Positions 29,449 to 42,310 are shown, counted from the stretch's first letter. The stretch is DNA of 53,470 bases from Cryptosporangium minutisporangium (GCF_039536245.1 NZ_BAAAYN010000027.1:39629-93098), one strand, 5' to 3'. Numbers and translations are program-made. The notes: generated by a model not told the origin, from the sequence alone.

Positions 29449-30356
29449 GACTCAATCCTGGGTTGGTCGGTTTCTCCCGCCGCCACCTTACGGCGACGCG
29501 CGGTCGTGAAGCGGGGCCGGTCGGCGAGATCCCGGTGGTCGGTGACGTCCTCGAACGCGGGATGCCTGCGGACCAGTGCGGGCAGGGATTCGCCCTGCAC
29601 GTCCGCGTGTTCGATGCCCAGCCAGCCGCCCGGACGCAGCAGCGCCGCCGCCCGCACCAGCAGGCCGCGAACGACGTCCAGGCCGTCGGGGCCACCCCAC
29701 AGGGCGGCCGGCGGGTCGTGGTCGGCGACCTCGGGGCTGACCGTCGAACGGTCCGGGACGTACGGCGGGTTCGTGACGACGACGTCGACCCCACCGTCCA
29801 GTTCGGCCAGGACGTCGGGCGCCGTCGCGTCGCCCTGCACGAGCGTCACCGGCCGGTCCCCGGCCGCGGCACGCGCGTCGGCGTTCCGTCGGGCCCAGGC
29901 CAGCGCCATGGTTTCGCGTTCGACGCCGTAGACGGTCGCGTCCGGGCACTCGTTCGCCACCGCGAGCGTGATCGCACCGGAGCCACTGCACAGGTCGACG
30001 ACGACCGGTGCCGCCACCGCACGAGCCCGCTCGATCGCCCAGCCGGCCAGTAGTTCGGTCTCCGGCCGCGGCACGAACACCCCCGGGCCCACCGCCAGCT
30101 CAAGGTGGCGGAACCCGGCGAGGCCGGTGAGGTGCTGCAGCGGGATCCGGCTCGCCCGGTCCGCGACCAGGTCGTCGAAGCGGGTCAGCTGCGTCCGCTC
30201 GAGACCGTCGACCAGCAGGAGCCGGCTGCGTGGCACGCCGAGGACGAACGCCGCCAGCTCCTCGGCGTCGAAGCGCGGGGAGGCCACGCCGGCGTCGGTG
30301 AGCCGACGGACGGCCCGGGCCAGCGCCGGAGCCAGCGGTACGGTCTCGGTCTCCAC
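29445..30356 (-). CDS. prmC: Release factor glutamine methyltransferase PrmC
   Basis: 303 residues. Methylates the Gln of the GGQ motif of release factors. The N-terminal helical domain (PRSRLLLVDG) precedes a Rossmann methyltransferase domain with VVDLCSGSGAITLAVA and the catalytic NPPY motif (VTNPPYVPD). It lies 1.6 kb downstream of prfA, its substrate gene, with only the mannosyltransferase between. The coupling to tsaC by a GTGA overlap is a common actinobacterial arrangement. Confidence 0.95.
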   Translation of the reverse strand: METETVPLAPALARAVRRLTDAGVASPRFDAEELAAFVLGVPRSRLLLVDGLERTQLTRFDDLVADRASRIPLQHLTGLAGFRHLELAVGPGVFVPRPETELLAGWAIERARAVAAPVVVDLCSGSGAITLAVANECPDATVYGVERETMALAWARRNADARAAAGDRPVTLVQGDATAPDVLAELDGGVDVVVTNPPYVPDRSTVSPEVADHDPPAALWGGPDGLDVVRGLLVRAAALLRPGGWLGIEHADVQGESLPALVRRHPAFEDVTDHRDLADRPRFTTARRRKVAAGETDQPRIES

Positions 30357-30365
30357 CGGACGACC

Positions 30366-31829
30366 TTATGCCGCGTCCACCGCCGGCCTAGTCAGCACCC
30401 AGCGCGTCACCCGCGGTGGGACGACCGTGCGGATCGCGTCCGCCACGACGACGACGACGCAGACCGGCACCGCCAGCACGCTCCACACCGTGCCCCCGAG
30501 CTGGTCGGGCACCGCGCTGAAGCAGAGCGCGGCGCCCAGGACCACCGCCCAGCGACGGCTCCGCGGTCCGGCGCAGGCCGCGAGCAGGACACCGCCCCAG
30601 ACCACGTACCAGGCGTGCATCACCGGCCCGGAGCACGCGAGGGTGAGTAACGCGGCACCGACCAGCGCGCCCGCTCGCCGCCAGCTCGGCTCGGCGCCGG
30701 CGCGCCAGAGCAGGACCGCGATCGTGATCGCCCCGCCGGCCGCGACCAGCGACCGGGCCAGCGCCAGCGCGTCGGTGAACGCCAGCTCCGCACCGGTGAC
30801 CAGGTACACCAACCCGCCGACCAGCGACGCGGGCGCCCAGTAGATGCGGACGCGCCCGGGGACGTCCATCGCACCGAGCCACCCCCACCCCTCCGGCACC
30901 AGCCACGCGTACCCGATCACCACCGCACCGGTCGTGACCACCGCACCCAGCAGCCGGTGCACCGGCACCCGCTGCCGGACCAGGTGCGCGAGCAGGTATC
31001 CGATCAGCAGGATGCCGGGCAGTTTGATCGAGAACGCGGTCGCGGCGGCCAGCGCGGCCACCAGGTACCACCGCTTGCGCACGCTCCAGATCGTCACCAC
31101 CGCCAGCAGCCCGAGCAGCGCGTCCAGGTGGGCGCCGCCGATCACGTGGACGACGACCAGCGGGTTCGCCGCGACGAGGGTCAAGGCGAGCGCCCGGTCC
31201 TCGCTCGGCGCGATCCGCACGACGAGCACGGACACCGCGACGACCGAGAGCACGACCAGCAGCCGGAGCAGCAGCGCCGCGACCGACATGTGACCCGCCG
31301 AGACGAGCGCCACCAGCCACAGCGTCCCGAGCATCAGCGGCCCGTACGGCGCCGGGGTGTCCCGCCAGACCGGCGAGACGGCGTCCAGGGTGGTGCCGGG
31401 GCCGAGCAACGACGGCCCGTAGGAGTAGGGGTCGAGTCCGTGGTGCACCATCGTCCCCTGGGCGAAGTACGACCAGACGTCCAAGCTGAGGATCGGCGGC
31501 GCGACCAGCATCGGTGCGCTCCACCACGCGGCGATCACCGCCACCGTCCGGACGCCGACCGCGTGGGCACGCACGACCCGGTAGAGCTGCAGGAACGCCA
31601 GCGCGAGCAGGGTCAAACCGAGCAGGGCCAGGACCGCCCAGCCGGCCGGGTGCTCGGCGTCCGGACGCCAGAGCGCCAGCGGTCCGTCCGGCGGCGACGC
31701 ACCACCCGCCGTTCCGGCCCGGGTGACGCCCAGGGCGATCGCGGCCGACGCCGCGGTGCCACCCCAGGTGACCAGGGGTAACGCAGATGTGCGGGATACC
31801 TCGACGGACGCGGCCACAGCTCTCCCCAC
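30366..31829 (-). CDS. Polyprenol-phosphate-mannose alpha-1,6-mannosyltransferase (MptB-like, GT-C)
   Basis: About 487 residues with roughly 12 membrane helices. The GT-C signature loop LSLDVWSYFAQGTMVHHGLDPY contains the Asp of the active site. MptA/MptB-type enzymes extend the mannan core of lipomannan-type glycolipids in the cell envelope. The GTG at 31829 is used, but a GTG at 31817 is better spaced from a GGGGAG site. It sits between prfA and prmC. Confidence 0.85.
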   Translation of the reverse strand: MGRAVAASVEVSRTSALPLVTWGGTAASAAIALGVTRAGTAGGASPPDGPLALWRPDAEHPAGWAVLALLGLTLLALAFLQLYRVVRAHAVGVRTVAVIAAWWSAPMLVAPPILSLDVWSYFAQGTMVHHGLDPYSYGPSLLGPGTTLDAVSPVWRDTPAPYGPLMLGTLWLVALVSAGHMSVAALLLRLLVVLSVVAVSVLVVRIAPSEDRALALTLVAANPLVVVHVIGGAHLDALLGLLAVVTIWSVRKRWYLVAALAAATAFSIKLPGILLIGYLLAHLVRQRVPVHRLLGAVVTTGAVVIGYAWLVPEGWGWLGAMDVPGRVRIYWAPASLVGGLVYLVTGAELAFTDALALARSLVAAGGAITIAVLLWRAGAEPSWRRAGALVGAALLTLACSGPVMHAWYVVWGGVLLAACAGPRSRRWAVVLGAALCFSAVPDQLGGTVWSVLAVPVCVVVVVADAIRTVVPPRVTRWVLTRPAVDAA

Positions 31830-31924
31830 GGCGTGCTCGGCAGGCGGTTGGGAACACCCAGCCAGACCAGTGAGCAGGCCGGACGGCGCCGGAGTGGCGG
31901 CCCGGTGACGGGGAGGTGAAAGCG

Positions 31925-33001
31925 TTACTCGGCGGTGGCGAGCCGAGCCGCGTTGTCGGCCTCGGTCAGCGCGTTCAGCACGCCGTCCAGGTCGCCGTCG
32001 AGCACCTGGTCGAGGTTGTAGGCCTTGTAGTTCACCCGGTGGTCGGAGATCCGGTTCTCCGGGAAGTTGTACGTCCGGACCCGCTCCGACCGGTCGACGG
32101 TCCGCACCTGCGACCGCCGCGCGTCCGAGGCCGCCGCGTCCGCGTCGGCCCGCGCCTGCGCGAGCAGCCGGGCCCGCAGGATCCGCAGCGCGGACTCCTT
32201 GTTCTGCAGCTGCGACTTCTCGTTCTGGCAGGAGACGACGATCCCGGTCGGCAGGTGGGTGATCCGGACCGCCGAGTCGGTCGTGTTGACGCTCTGCCCG
32301 CCCGGGCCGGACGACCGGTAGACGTCGATCCGCAGGTCGTTGGGGTCGACGGTGACGTCCACGTCCTCCGCCTCGGGCATGACCAGCACACCGGCGGCGG
32401 ACGTGTGGATCCGCCCGGCCGACTCGGTCACCGGAACCCGCTGCACGCGGTGGACGCCGCCCTCGTACTTCAACCGCGCCCAGACGCCGTCCGGTGCCCC
32501 GGCGCGACTCTTCACCGCGACCGAGACGTCCTTGTAGCCGCCGAGGTCGGAGCCGGTGGCGTCGATGACCTCGGTCTTCCAGCCCTCCCGCTCGGCGTAG
32601 CGCAGGTACATCCGGAGCAGGTCACCGGCGAACAGGGCCGATTCCTCGCCGCCCTCACCGGCCTTGATCTCCAGGATGACGTCCTTGCCGTCGTCCGGGT
32701 CGCGCGGCAGCAGCTGCTCGCGGAGCCGCGCCTCCAGCGCGGGCAGCCGAGCGGCCAGCTCCTCGGCCTCCTCGGCGAACGCCGCGTCGTCGGCGCCCAG
32801 CTCGCGCGCCGTGGTCAGGTCGCCCTGTACGGCTTCGATCTCCCGGACCGTCGCCACCACCGGGCCCAGCTCGGCATAGCGCCGTCCCAGGTCACGGGCG
32901 CGTCCCTGGTCGGTGTGGACCGCGGGGTCGGCCAGTTGCCGCTCGAGCGACGCGTACTCGTCGAGCAGGGCGGTGAGCCGATCGGTGCGGGTGTCGGTCA
33001 T
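31925..33001 (-). CDS. prfA: Peptide chain release factor 1
   Basis: 358 residues from the ATG at 33001 (MTDTRTDRL). Reads UAA and UAG stop codons. The peptidyl-hydrolysis motif [12 protein letters not shown] and the codon-recognition tripeptide PVT (in [15 protein letters not shown]) identify RF1. The upstream open frame to 33046 is not conserved and would run towards the rpmE terminator. Confidence 0.97.
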   Translation of the reverse strand: MTDTRTDRLTALLDEYASLERQLADPAVHTDQGRARDLGRRYAELGPVVATVREIEAVQGDLTTARELGADDAAFAEEAEELAARLPALEARLREQLLPRDPDDGKDVILEIKAGEGGEESALFAGDLLRMYLRYAEREGWKTEVIDATGSDLGGYKDVSVAVKSRAGAPDGVWARLKYEGGVHRVQRVPVTESAGRIHTSAAGVLVMPEAEDVDVTVDPNDLRIDVYRSSGPGGQSVNTTDSAVRITHLPTGIVVSCQNEKSQLQNKESALRILRARLLAQARADADAAASDARRSQVRTVDRSERVRTYNFPENRISDHRVNYKAYNLDQVLDGDLDGVLNALTEADNAARLATAE

Positions 33002-33047
33002 GTCGGGAGCGCTCCGAGCGTCGATGGTGACGAGTGCTGGTGACAAA

Positions 33048-33090
33048 CACAGCGCCCGCCCACCCTGGAACAGGGCGGACGGGCGCTGTG
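33048..33090 (-). terminator. Terminator downstream of rpmE
   Basis: Arms 33048-33067 and 33071-33090 pair over 20 positions around a 3-nt loop. The two non-Watson-Crick positions become G.U pairs only in the minus-strand RNA, which matches termination of rpmE before prfA. No T-tract. Confidence 0.8.
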
Positions 33091-33096
33091 AGGACG

Positions 33097-33315
33097 CTAC
33101 TTGGCAGCCTGACGCTTACCGAAGCGACGCTCGAACCGGGCCACGCGGCCACCGGTGTCGAGGATCTTCTGCTTGCCCGTGTAGAACGGGTGGCACTGCG
33201 AGCAGACGTCGGCGTTGATGACGCCGCCGGTCGCGGTGCTGCGAGTCGTGAAGGTGCTCCCGCAAGAGCAGACGACCTGCGTCTCGACGTACTGCGGGTG
33301 GATGTCGGGCTTCAT
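33097..33315 (-). CDS. rpmE: 50S ribosomal protein L31 (zinc-binding form)
   Basis: 72 residues from the ATG at 33315 with a GAAGAGGA site upstream. Cys16, Cys18, Cys37 and Cys40 form the zinc site, so this is the C+ form that can be exchanged under zinc starvation. The adjacent position to prfA is conserved across actinobacteria and other phyla. Confidence 0.97.
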   Translation of the reverse strand: MKPDIHPQYVETQVVCSCGSTFTTRSTATGGVINADVCSQCHPFYTGKQKILDTGGRVARFERRFGKRQAAK

Positions 33316-33523
33316 GGTTCCTCTTCTCTCGTGGTCGCCGGGTCGCAGGCCCCCAGACGGAGAGCAGCGTGAACCGGTACCGATGAGGTCCAGTGTGTCA
33401 GACGGATAGCCGTTTCTCCCAACGCGCGACCCGGGCATCCGATTCCCGCGGCCCGGCGTTCATCCGCTGAGTAACGCCGTCCCGCGTCGCTCCTGACGTG
33501 ACCGCTGGGCAGCGCGAACGGGC

Positions 33524-33750
33524 ACGCTAGCGGCCCGCGGAGCCGGGCGCGGGCACGCTAGCGGCCGCGGAGCCGGGCGCGCACAGGACGCTAGCGGCCG
33601 CGGAGCCGGGCGCGCACAGGACGCTAGCGGCCGCGGAGCCGGGCGCGCACAGGACGCTAGCGGCCGCGGAGCCGGGCGCGCACAGGACGCTAGCGGCCGC
33701 GGAGCCGGGCGCGCACAGGACGCTAGCGGCCGCGGAGCCGGGCGCGCACG
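33524..33750. repeat. 33-bp tandem array, seven copies
   Basis: Units start at 33524, 33555, 33588, 33621, 33654, 33687 and 33720. The five units 33555-33719 are identical, the first is a 31-nt variant and the last merges into the coding end of the small gene at 33723-33875. Each unit begins ACGCTAGCGGCCGCGGAG and ends GCGCACAGG. On the minus strand every unit repeats the last codons (RARLRGR) and TAG stop of that gene, in frame. Confidence 0.95.
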
Positions 33751-33875
33751 CGGGTCCAGAGACCGCCGCTCGGGCGGAAACGGGGGCAGCCGCAGAGCGC
33801 GCAGTCGGTGCCGCGCCGGTAGTGCCGGTGCGCGCGCTCCGCGTGACCACAATCACACTCCGTGTCACCAGCCAT
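33723..33875 (-). CDS. Small Cys/His protein (zinc-ribbon-like)
   Basis: 50 residues: MAGDTECDCGHAERAHRH, then a second CxxCxC cluster (CALCGC at about 25-30) and a basic C-terminus. The pattern CxCGH-x-H-x-H...CxxCxC suggests one metal site. I recognise the general type from actinobacteria but know no function. Its last codons and stop seed the 33-bp array downstream. Confidence 0.65.
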   Translation of the reverse strand: MAGDTECDCGHAERAHRHYRRGTDCALCGCPRFRPSGGLWTRVRARLRGR

Positions 33876-33901
33876 CCATCGCCCCCGGACGCCGCCGCCG
33901 A

Positions 33902-34687
33902 TCAGGCCGAGCGGCGAGCGTACGCCACCACCCAGTCGACCTGCAGATTCACCTGGGCGGGCGTGGACGAGTCGGGGCAGCGCTGCCAGGTGTGGCCGCA
34001 GTACCACGCCTGCGTCTGCAGCGCGAGCGCCATCGGCTGGTCGGGCACGCGCTCGTCGAGGAGCGTCGCCCACACCCTCCCGTCCACGGTGTACGCCAGC
34101 CGACCGGGCGTCCACTCCACGCCGACGACGTGCCAGTCGGTGAAGTCGCCGGTGACGGAGCGTTCGATCTGCGAGCCGCCGATCGCGTGCAGCGTGGCGT
34201 GGAGTCGGTCGCGCCGGTCGCCGTTGTCCTCGGCGAAGTCGATCTCCGGCGGCCAGCTGTCGTCCACCGGCCAGAGCAGCAGCGCGTACGAGATGCCCTT
34301 GCCGCGGTCGGCGCGGAACCGCACCTCGTACTTGCCGTACGTCTGCTTCAGGCTGTTCCTGGTGGAGACGCCGCCGGTCACCCACTTCCGACGCGCTTTC
34401 TGGTACGCGCCCCGAATCGTGAGGACGCCGTCGGAGACCCGGACGTGGGCCGGATCGAACCAGCCGGCCGGGTCCCCCGACGGCTGGCCGTCGTAAGCCA
34501 ACCACCGGTTGCTCAGCTCGGTGCCGGTGAAGTCATCGCTCAGGACGCGGCGCCACCCGGCCAGGTCGGTGGCGGGCATCGCGGTCGCCGCCGAGCCAAC
34601 CGCGTTCACCGGCCCGGCCGACGTCGTCCCGCAGGCGGTGAGCGCCAGCACGACGACGATCGCGAGAGCTATGCCCGCCCGCTTCAT
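33902..34687 (-). CDS. Glycoside hydrolase family 16 lipoprotein
   Basis: 261 residues. The signal peptide ends in a lipobox (LTAC, Cys19), so the protein is likely anchored outside the membrane. The GH16 catalytic motif is E148-I-D150-F-A-E153 with nucleophile Glu148 and acid/base Glu153. GH16 enzymes cut beta-1,3/1,4-glucans or galactans; the exact substrate is not readable. The 283 nt upstream contain the ~40-nt repeat cluster. Confidence 0.9.
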   Translation of the reverse strand: MKRAGIALAIVVVLALTACGTTSAGPVNAVGSAATAMPATDLAGWRRVLSDDFTGTELSNRWLAYDGQPSGDPAGWFDPAHVRVSDGVLTIRGAYQKARRKWVTGGVSTRNSLKQTYGKYEVRFRADRGKGISYALLLWPVDDSWPPEIDFAEDNGDRRDRLHATLHAIGGSQIERSVTGDFTDWHVVGVEWTPGRLAYTVDGRVWATLLDERVPDQPMALALQTQAWYCGHTWQRCPDSSTPAQVNLQVDWVVAYARRSA

Positions 34688-34756
34688 GCCCGCAGACTAC
34701 CCAAATCAGCCCAAAGTCCCGCGCAGCTGCCCGCGCCCCCGAACGGGACGAGGTCC

Positions 34757-34925
34757 GGTTTCGGGAAAACCACCGCTCGGGCGGTCCTCACACGTTGACT
34801 TTCGGAAAGCCACCCCCACGAGCGGCCCCCACACGCTGGCTTCGGGACAACCGTCCCGCACCCCGGCCCCGCACGGCGCGTTCTCGGTAAACCCGCCCAA
34901 GGCCCCGCGGGGAGTTCTGGAAACG
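34757..34925 (+). repeat. Cluster of about five ~40-nt TTTCGGGAA repeats
   Basis: Cores at 34759 (TTTCGGGAAAACC), 34800 (TTTCGGAAAGCC), 34841 (TTCGGGACAACC), 34881 (TTCTCGGTAAACC) and 34915 (TTCTGGAAACGCC). The first steps are 40-42 nt. GGTTT/AAACC and CTTTC/GAAAG small hairpins sit on the cores. The same family occurs at 19021-19140. It fills most of the gap between rho and the GH16 gene. Confidence 0.65.
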
Positions 34926-34970
34926 CCGCGGGCCGGCCCCCGGAGAGGCCGGCCCGTGACGGGGAACGAC

Positions 34971-37157
<2,187 letters not shown>

Positions 37158-37567
37158 TGGGGGTCCTTCCCTGCGACGGGCGACGGCTGACGTAGCCGTA
37201 CGGCCGGGTATGGAGCACCGGTCTGACGACCGGTCTTGACCACCCGTCGGCAGACGGATGGATCGGGGACAACCGCGCCTGACCTCAAGAGGGTGCCGGG
37301 GTGGAGCGCTCTCTGGCTCGACCTCAGCGCCGGTTGCGGTCAGGTACCGCCCCCGCTGCATCGGCTGGAGTTGCCGGCGGGAGCGCTCAGAAGACACTCG
37401 GCCCGGCGTGATCGCGCGCCCGAGGGCGGCTGTGCTGCCTAGCAGCGTAGACGCACGCGTCCACTCGCAGCAACACATCCCGCCACCGGCGTGTTCCCGG
37501 CGGCGTCCGGATGACGTCGTGGGAGTTCCGCTGGATACGTCACACTCGTATCACCGCAGGTCACGGC
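37158..37567 (-). promoter_or_regulatory. Long leader region of rho
   Basis: This 410-nt stretch between the thrB stop and the rho start has no gene. Close to rho it contains two small dyads (CCGGT/ACCGG at about 37217-37232 and CCGTC/GACGG at about 37242-37255). A long rho leader fits autoregulation of rho by its own termination, which is known in other bacteria; here it is inferred only from length. Confidence 0.4.
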
Positions 37568-38500
37568 TCAGCGCTGGATAACCGCCGCGCCGGCCGTCGA
37601 AACGTCGAGCGCGGTTACCGCAAAGGTATCCGAACCGGCGACCTTCGTCGCAATCGCCTCCACCCCCTCCGTGCCGGGCATTGCGGAGAACGCCAGCACG
37701 GTCGGTCCGGCTCCGCTGACCACCGCCGGGATCCCCTCGGCGCGCAAGGCGTCGACGAGATCGAGGCTCTGCGGCATGGAGGGCCGACGGTAGTTCTGGT
37801 GCAGCCAATCGCGGGTGGCGGGCAGGAGCAGCTCGGGCGCGGCGGTGAGCGCGCGGACGAGCAGCGCGGCCCGGCCGGCGTTCGCGGCGGCCTCGGCGTG
37901 CGGCACGTCCGCGGGCAGCAAACCCCGGCTCGCGGCGGTGTAGCCGCGTAGGGCGGGCACGCAGATCACCGGGTGCACGCCGGCCGCCGGCTCCATCCGC
38001 GCGGCGCGAGCCCGGCCGGTGACGTCGTCCGCCCAGGCGATCGTGACGCCGCCGAGCAGGCAGGGCGCGACGTTGTCCGGGTGACCCTCGATCTCCGCGG
38101 CCAACGCGAGCGCGGCCTCGTCATCGAGCAGTTCGTCGCCGCCCTCGACGAGCGCACGGGCCGCCACGATGCCGCCGACCACGGCTGCGGACGACGAGCC
38201 GAGGCCGCGCGCCTGGGGGATGGTGTTCACGCACCGTAGCCGCAGGCCGGGTGGCTGGCCGCCGAGCCGATCGAACGCCGCCCGAGCCGCCCGGACCAGT
38301 AGGTGCCCCTCGTCCCGGGGCAGGTCGGCCGCGCCCTCGCCGTCCAGCTCGACGGTCAGGCCGGTGTCGGCGACCGCCAGCTCGACCTCGTCGTACCAGG
38401 TCAACGCCGCACCGAGCGCGTCGTAGCCGGGGCCGATGTTCGCGGTCGTGGCCGGTGGCCGGACGGTCACCGGCCCGCCCCGGAAGACCGGACCGCTCAC
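37568..38500 (-). CDS. thrB: Homoserine kinase
   Basis: 310 residues of the GHMP kinase family; phosphorylates homoserine, the step before threonine synthase. [15 protein letters not shown] at the N-terminus, the ATP loop [16 protein letters not shown] and the C-terminal [10 protein letters not shown] are visible. The GTG at 38500 overlaps the thrC stop by 4 nt (GTGA). Last gene of the argS-lysA-hom-thrC-thrB operon. Confidence 0.96.
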   Translation of the reverse strand: MSGPVFRGGPVTVRPPATTANIGPGYDALGAALTWYDEVELAVADTGLTVELDGEGAADLPRDEGHLLVRAARAAFDRLGGQPPGLRLRCVNTIPQARGLGSSSAAVVGGIVAARALVEGGDELLDDEAALALAAEIEGHPDNVAPCLLGGVTIAWADDVTGRARAARMEPAAGVHPVICVPALRGYTAASRGLLPADVPHAEAAANAGRAALLVRALTAAPELLLPATRDWLHQNYRRPSMPQSLDLVDALRAEGIPAVVSGAGPTVLAFSAMPGTEGVEAIATKVAGSDTFAVTALDVSTAGAAVIQR

Positions 38501-39600
38501 GCGAGGCCCAGTTCCGCGGCCGCGACCGCGGCGTCGACCGGAACCGTGCGCGGCGCCGGCGCACCGGAGATCGCCCAGTCCGGGTCCTTCAGGCCGTTGC
38601 CGGTGACCGTGCAGACGACCCGCTGGCCGCGCTCCAGCGTCCCGGCTTCGGACGCCGCGAGCAGACCGGCCACCGACGCGGCCGAGGCGGGCTCCACGAA
38701 CACGGCCTCGGAGCGCGCGAGCAGCCGGTACGCCGCGAGGATCTGCCGGTCGGTCACGGCCTCGATGGCACCGCCCGACTCGTCCCGCGCCGCGATCGCC
38801 TTCGTCCAGGACGCGGGGTTGCCGATCCGGATCGCGGTGGCGATCGTCGACGGCTCGCGGACGACCTCGCCGGAGACGAGCGGCGCCGCGCCGGCGGCCT
38901 GGAAGCCACGCATGACCGGCCGCTTCGTCGCCCAGCCGTGCTCGTGCGCCTGCACGTACCCACGCCAGTAGGCGGTGATGTTGCCGGCGTTGCCGACCGG
39001 CAGGAAGTGCGCGTCCGGAGCGTCGCCGAGCGCGTCGACGATCTCGAACGAGGCGGTTTTCTGGCCTTCGAGCCGGTACTCGTTGGTCGAGTTGACCAGG
39101 CTGACCGGGTACTCCAGCGCGAGCTTGGACGCCAGCTGGAGGCAGTCGTCGAAGTTGCCGCTGACCTGCAGGAGCTTCGCGCCGTACACCAGCGCCTGCG
39201 CCATCTTGCCGAGCGCGATCTTGCCCTGCGGGACCAGCACCGCGCAGACCAGGCCGGCGCGCGCCGCGTACGCAGCCGCCGATGCCGAGGTGTTGCCGGT
39301 GGACGCGCAGATGACCGCCTTGGCGCCCTCCTCGACCGCCTTGGTGATCGCCATCGTCATCCCGCGGTCCTTGAACGAACCGGTCGGGTTGGCGCCCTCG
39401 ATCTTCAGGTAGACGTCGCACCCGGTGCGGTCGGAGAGGATCGGAGCCGGGAAGAGCGGCGTCCCACCCTCACGCAGCGTAATTACCGGCGAACCGTCAG
39501 AGACCGGCAGGAACTCCCGGTACTCCTCGATGATTCCCCGCCAGGCGGGTCTCGATCCGCTCCGGGTTACTCCCGCTGGCTGGACGCCGCGCGCGTTCAC
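38497..39600 (-). CDS. thrC: Threonine synthase
   Basis: 367 residues. PLP enzyme converting O-phosphohomoserine to threonine. The PLP-binding Lys lies in [10 protein letters not shown] and the phosphate loop in [14 protein letters not shown] start overlapping the hom stop by 4 nt. Confidence 0.97.
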   Translation of the reverse strand: MNARGVQPAGVTRSGSRPAWRGIIEEYREFLPVSDGSPVITLREGGTPLFPAPILSDRTGCDVYLKIEGANPTGSFKDRGMTMAITKAVEEGAKAVICASTGNTSASAAAYAARAGLVCAVLVPQGKIALGKMAQALVYGAKLLQVSGNFDDCLQLASKLALEYPVSLVNSTNEYRLEGQKTASFEIVDALGDAPDAHFLPVGNAGNITAYWRGYVQAHEHGWATKRPVMRGFQAAGAAPLVSGEVVREPSTIATAIRIGNPASWTKAIAARDESGGAIEAVTDRQILAAYRLLARSEAVFVEPASAASVAGLLAASEAGTLERGQRVVCTVTGNGLKDPDWAISGAPAPRTVPVDAAVAAAELGLA

Positions 39601-40925
39601 TTCGCCTCTCCCCCTTCGACCCGCATGACGCTGACGACGTTCCGGACGATCGACAGCTCGCGCAGCGCGTCCACGGTGGCCGCGAGCGCGGCGTCGGTGG
39701 CGGTGTGCGTCACGATCACCAGCGTCGCGTCGTCGCCACGCCCCTCCTGCCGGACCGTCGAGATGCTCACGTCGTGCCCGGCGAACGCGGCCGCCACCTC
39801 GGCGAGCACCCCGGCCTTGTCGGCGACGTCGAGCGAGATGTGGTAGCGGGTGCGCGCCTCGGCCACCGACCGGATCCGCAGGTCGGCGTAGGGCGACTCG
39901 GCGGCCGTCCGGGCACCGGCCAGCCGGTTACGGGCCACCGCGACCAGGTCCCCCACCACCGCGCTGGCGGTCGGTGCACCACCGGCGCCGCGTCCGTAGA
40001 ACATCAGCTGACCGGCGGCGTCGGCCTCCACGAAGACCGCGTTGAACGCGTCCCCGACCGACGACAGCGGGTGGGTGCGCGGCAGCATCGCGGGGTGGAC
40101 CCGGACGCTCACCGACTCCCCGCCGGACGGGTCGAGGTGTCGCTCGGCGATGCAGAGCAGCTTCACCGTGCAGCCCATCGCCTTCGCGCTGGCCACGTCC
40201 GCGGCGGTGACCTCGGTGATGCCCTCGCGGTAGACGTCGGCCGCGGTGACGCGGGTGTGGAACGCGAGCGAGGCGAGGATCGCGGCCTTGGCCGCGGCGT
40301 CGAAGCCCTCGACGTCCGCGGTCGGGTCGGCCTCGGCGTACCCCAGCTCGGTGGCCTCGTCGAGCGCCTCGTTGAAGCCGGCGCCGGTCGCGTCCATCTG
40401 GGACAGGATGTAGTTCGTCGTCCCGTTCACGATGCCGGTGACGCGGGTGAGCCGGTCACCGTGCAGCGACTCCCGCAGCGGGCGGACGATCGGGATCGCG
40501 GCGGCGACCGCGGCCTCGTAGTAGAGGTCGGCGCCTCCGGCCGCGGCGGCGTCCTGAAGCGTCGCCCCGTCCTCGGCCAGCAGCGCCTTGTTCGCGCTGA
40601 CCACCGACTTGCCAGCCTTCAGCGCGTCGACCAGCCAGCTGCGGGCCGGCTCGATGCCGCCGACCACCTCGACGACCAGGTCGACGTCCTCGCGGACCAC
40701 CAGCGCGTGTGCGTCCGTGGTGAACAGCGCCGGGTCGATTCCCAGGGCACCGCGATCCCGGCCGCTGCGGCGGACGGCGATGCCGGCCAGTTCCAGCGGT
40801 GCGCCGATGCGCGCGGTCAAATCGTCCGCCTGCGTCTGGAGCAGTCGGACGACCTCGCGGCCGACCGTGCCGCAGCCGAGCAACGCGACCCGGAGGGGTC
40901 GCTTCTCGGACTCCTTGCTCGTCAT
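39597..40925 (-). CDS. hom: Homoserine dehydrogenase with ACT domain
   Basis: 442 residues. Reduces aspartate semialdehyde to homoserine. N-terminal dinucleotide fold ([15 protein letters not shown]), catalytic domain with VNGTTNYIL and the [18 protein letters not shown] region (in part), and a C-terminal ACT domain (about 360-435, [18 protein letters not shown]) that usually mediates threonine feedback. The ATG overlaps the lysA stop by 4 nt. Confidence 0.97.
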   Translation of the reverse strand: MTSKESEKRPLRVALLGCGTVGREVVRLLQTQADDLTARIGAPLELAGIAVRRSGRDRGALGIDPALFTTDAHALVVREDVDLVVEVVGGIEPARSWLVDALKAGKSVVSANKALLAEDGATLQDAAAAGGADLYYEAAVAAAIPIVRPLRESLHGDRLTRVTGIVNGTTNYILSQMDATGAGFNEALDEATELGYAEADPTADVEGFDAAAKAAILASLAFHTRVTAADVYREGITEVTAADVASAKAMGCTVKLLCIAERHLDPSGGESVSVRVHPAMLPRTHPLSSVGDAFNAVFVEADAAGQLMFYGRGAGGAPTASAVVGDLVAVARNRLAGARTAAESPYADLRIRSVAEARTRYHISLDVADKAGVLAEVAAAFAGHDVSISTVRQEGRGDDATLVIVTHTATDAALAATVDALRELSIVRNVVSVMRVEGGEAK

Positions 40926-42310
40926 CCGACGTCCAGCCGCATGAGGTCGTCCTCCGTCTCGCGCCGGACCAGGACCTTTCCGGTCCCGTCGGCCACCGCG
41001 ACCACCGGTGGACGCGGCGTGTGGTTGTAGTTACTCGCCATGCTCCGGCAGTACGCGCCGGTCGCCGCGACGGCCAGCAGGTCGCCGGGCACCGTGTCGG
41101 ACGGCAGCCAGACGTCCTTCACGACGACGTCGCCGCTCTCGCAGTGCCGACCGACCACGCGGGCCAGCATCGGCGGCGCCGTGCTGGCCCGAGAGGCCAG
41201 CACGCACGTGTACTCGGCGTCGTAGAGGGCGGTGCGCAGATTGTCGCTCATGCCACCGTCGACGCTCACGTAGGTGCGGGTCCCGCTGCCGGTGTCCACC
41301 GGCTTGACGGTGCCGACCTCGTAGAGCGTGACGCCGGCCGGGCCGACGATCGCGCGTCCCGGCTCCACCGCGATCCGGGGCAGCGCGAGGCCGGCCGTCG
41401 AGCACTCGGTCTCGACGATCCGGCGCAGCTCCTTCGCGACCGCGTCGATCTCGATCGGCGTGTCGCCGGTGACGTAGGCGATACCCAGGCCGCCACCGAG
41501 GTCGATCTCGGGCAGCTCGACGTCGTGTTCGTCGCGGATCTGCCGCAGCAGCCCGACCAGCCGGTGCGCGGACACCTCGAAGCCGGACGTGTCGAAGATC
41601 TGCGAGCCGATGTGGCTGTGCAGGCCGACCAGCTCCAGGCCGGGCTGACGCAGGACCCGGGCCACCGCCTCGGCGGCCTCGCCACCGGAGAGCGAGAACC
41701 CGAACTTCTGGTCCTCGTGGGCGGTCGCGATGTACTCGTGCGTGTGCGCCTCGACGCCGACCGTGACCCGGATCAGCACCTGCACCGTCGTTCCGGCCTG
41801 CTGGGCGATCTCGGCGAGGCGGACGATCTCCACGAACGAGTCGATCACCACGCGGCCGATCCCGGCCTCCACCGCACGCCGCAGCTCCGCGGTCGACTTG
41901 TTGTTGCCGTGCAGCGCGATCCGCTCCGGCGGGAACCCGGCGGTGAGCGCCACCGTCAGTTCACCACCGGTGCAGACGTCCAGGTGCAGGCCCTCCTCGG
42001 CGACCCAGCGGGCGACCCCGCGGGAGAGGAACGCCTTGCCCGCGTAGAACACGTCGCCGCCGGTGAACGCCTCGGCGTAGCCGCGGGCCCGAGCCCGGAA
42101 GTCGCGCTCGTCCAGCACGATCGCCGGCGTGCCGAACTCGGCGGCCAGGTCCCGGACGTCGACGCCGCCCAAGTGCAGGACGCCGTCGACCCGGGTGGCG
42201 CCGGCCGGCCAGATCCCCGGGTCGAGCGCGTTGAGGTCGCCGGCGGGACCGCCCAGGTGGGAAGCGGGCAGAACCTCGGCGTGGCGAGGTCCTGCCGGGT
42301 GAGCCCTCAC
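40922..42310 (-). CDS. lysA: Diaminopimelate decarboxylase
   Basis: 462 residues from the GTG at 42310 ([15 protein letters not shown], matching actinomycete homologues). PLP enzyme that makes lysine from meso-diaminopimelate. The PLP Lys lies in FYAGKAFLS, with HIGSQIFD and the C-terminal CSESGDV block (second-half active-site Cys; printed as HCESGDVVV). The start codon overlaps the stop of the last 56-bp mini-ORF by 4 nt. Confidence 0.97.
   Translation of the reverse strand: MRAHPAGPRHAEVLPASHLGGPAGDLNALDPGIWPAGATRVDGVLHLGGVDVRDLAAEFGTPAIVLDERDFRARARGYAEAFTGGDVFYAGKAFLSRGVARWVAEEGLHLDVCTGGELTVALTAGFPPERIALHGNNKSTAELRRAVEAGIGRVVIDSFVEIVRLAEIAQQAGTTVQVLIRVTVGVEAHTHEYIATAHEDQKFGFSLSGGEAAEAVARVLRQPGLELVGLHSHIGSQIFDTSGFEVSAHRLVGLLRQIRDEHDVELPEIDLGGGLGIAYVTGDTPIEIDAVAKELRRIVETECSTAGLALPRIAVEPGRAIVGPAGVTLYEVGTVKPVDTGSGTRTYVSVDGGMSDNLRTALYDAEYTCVLASRASTAPPMLARVVGRHCESGDVVVKDVWLPSDTVPGDLLAVAATGAYCRSMASNYNHTPRPPVVAVADGTGKVLVRRETEDDLMRLDVG

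Noticed and set aside
33527-33868. Repeat protein read from the 33-bp array (SAAASVLCAPG units)
   Set aside because: It is the alternative frame of an array derived from another gene's end; no start site or known domain.
37158-37478. N-terminal extension of Rho
   Set aside because: No conserved residues, and the TTG at 37157 has a good ribosome-binding site.
41020-41040. GTTACTCGCCA in lysA as a fourth palindromic operator
   Set aside because: Only one half matches, and it lies inside coding sequence.
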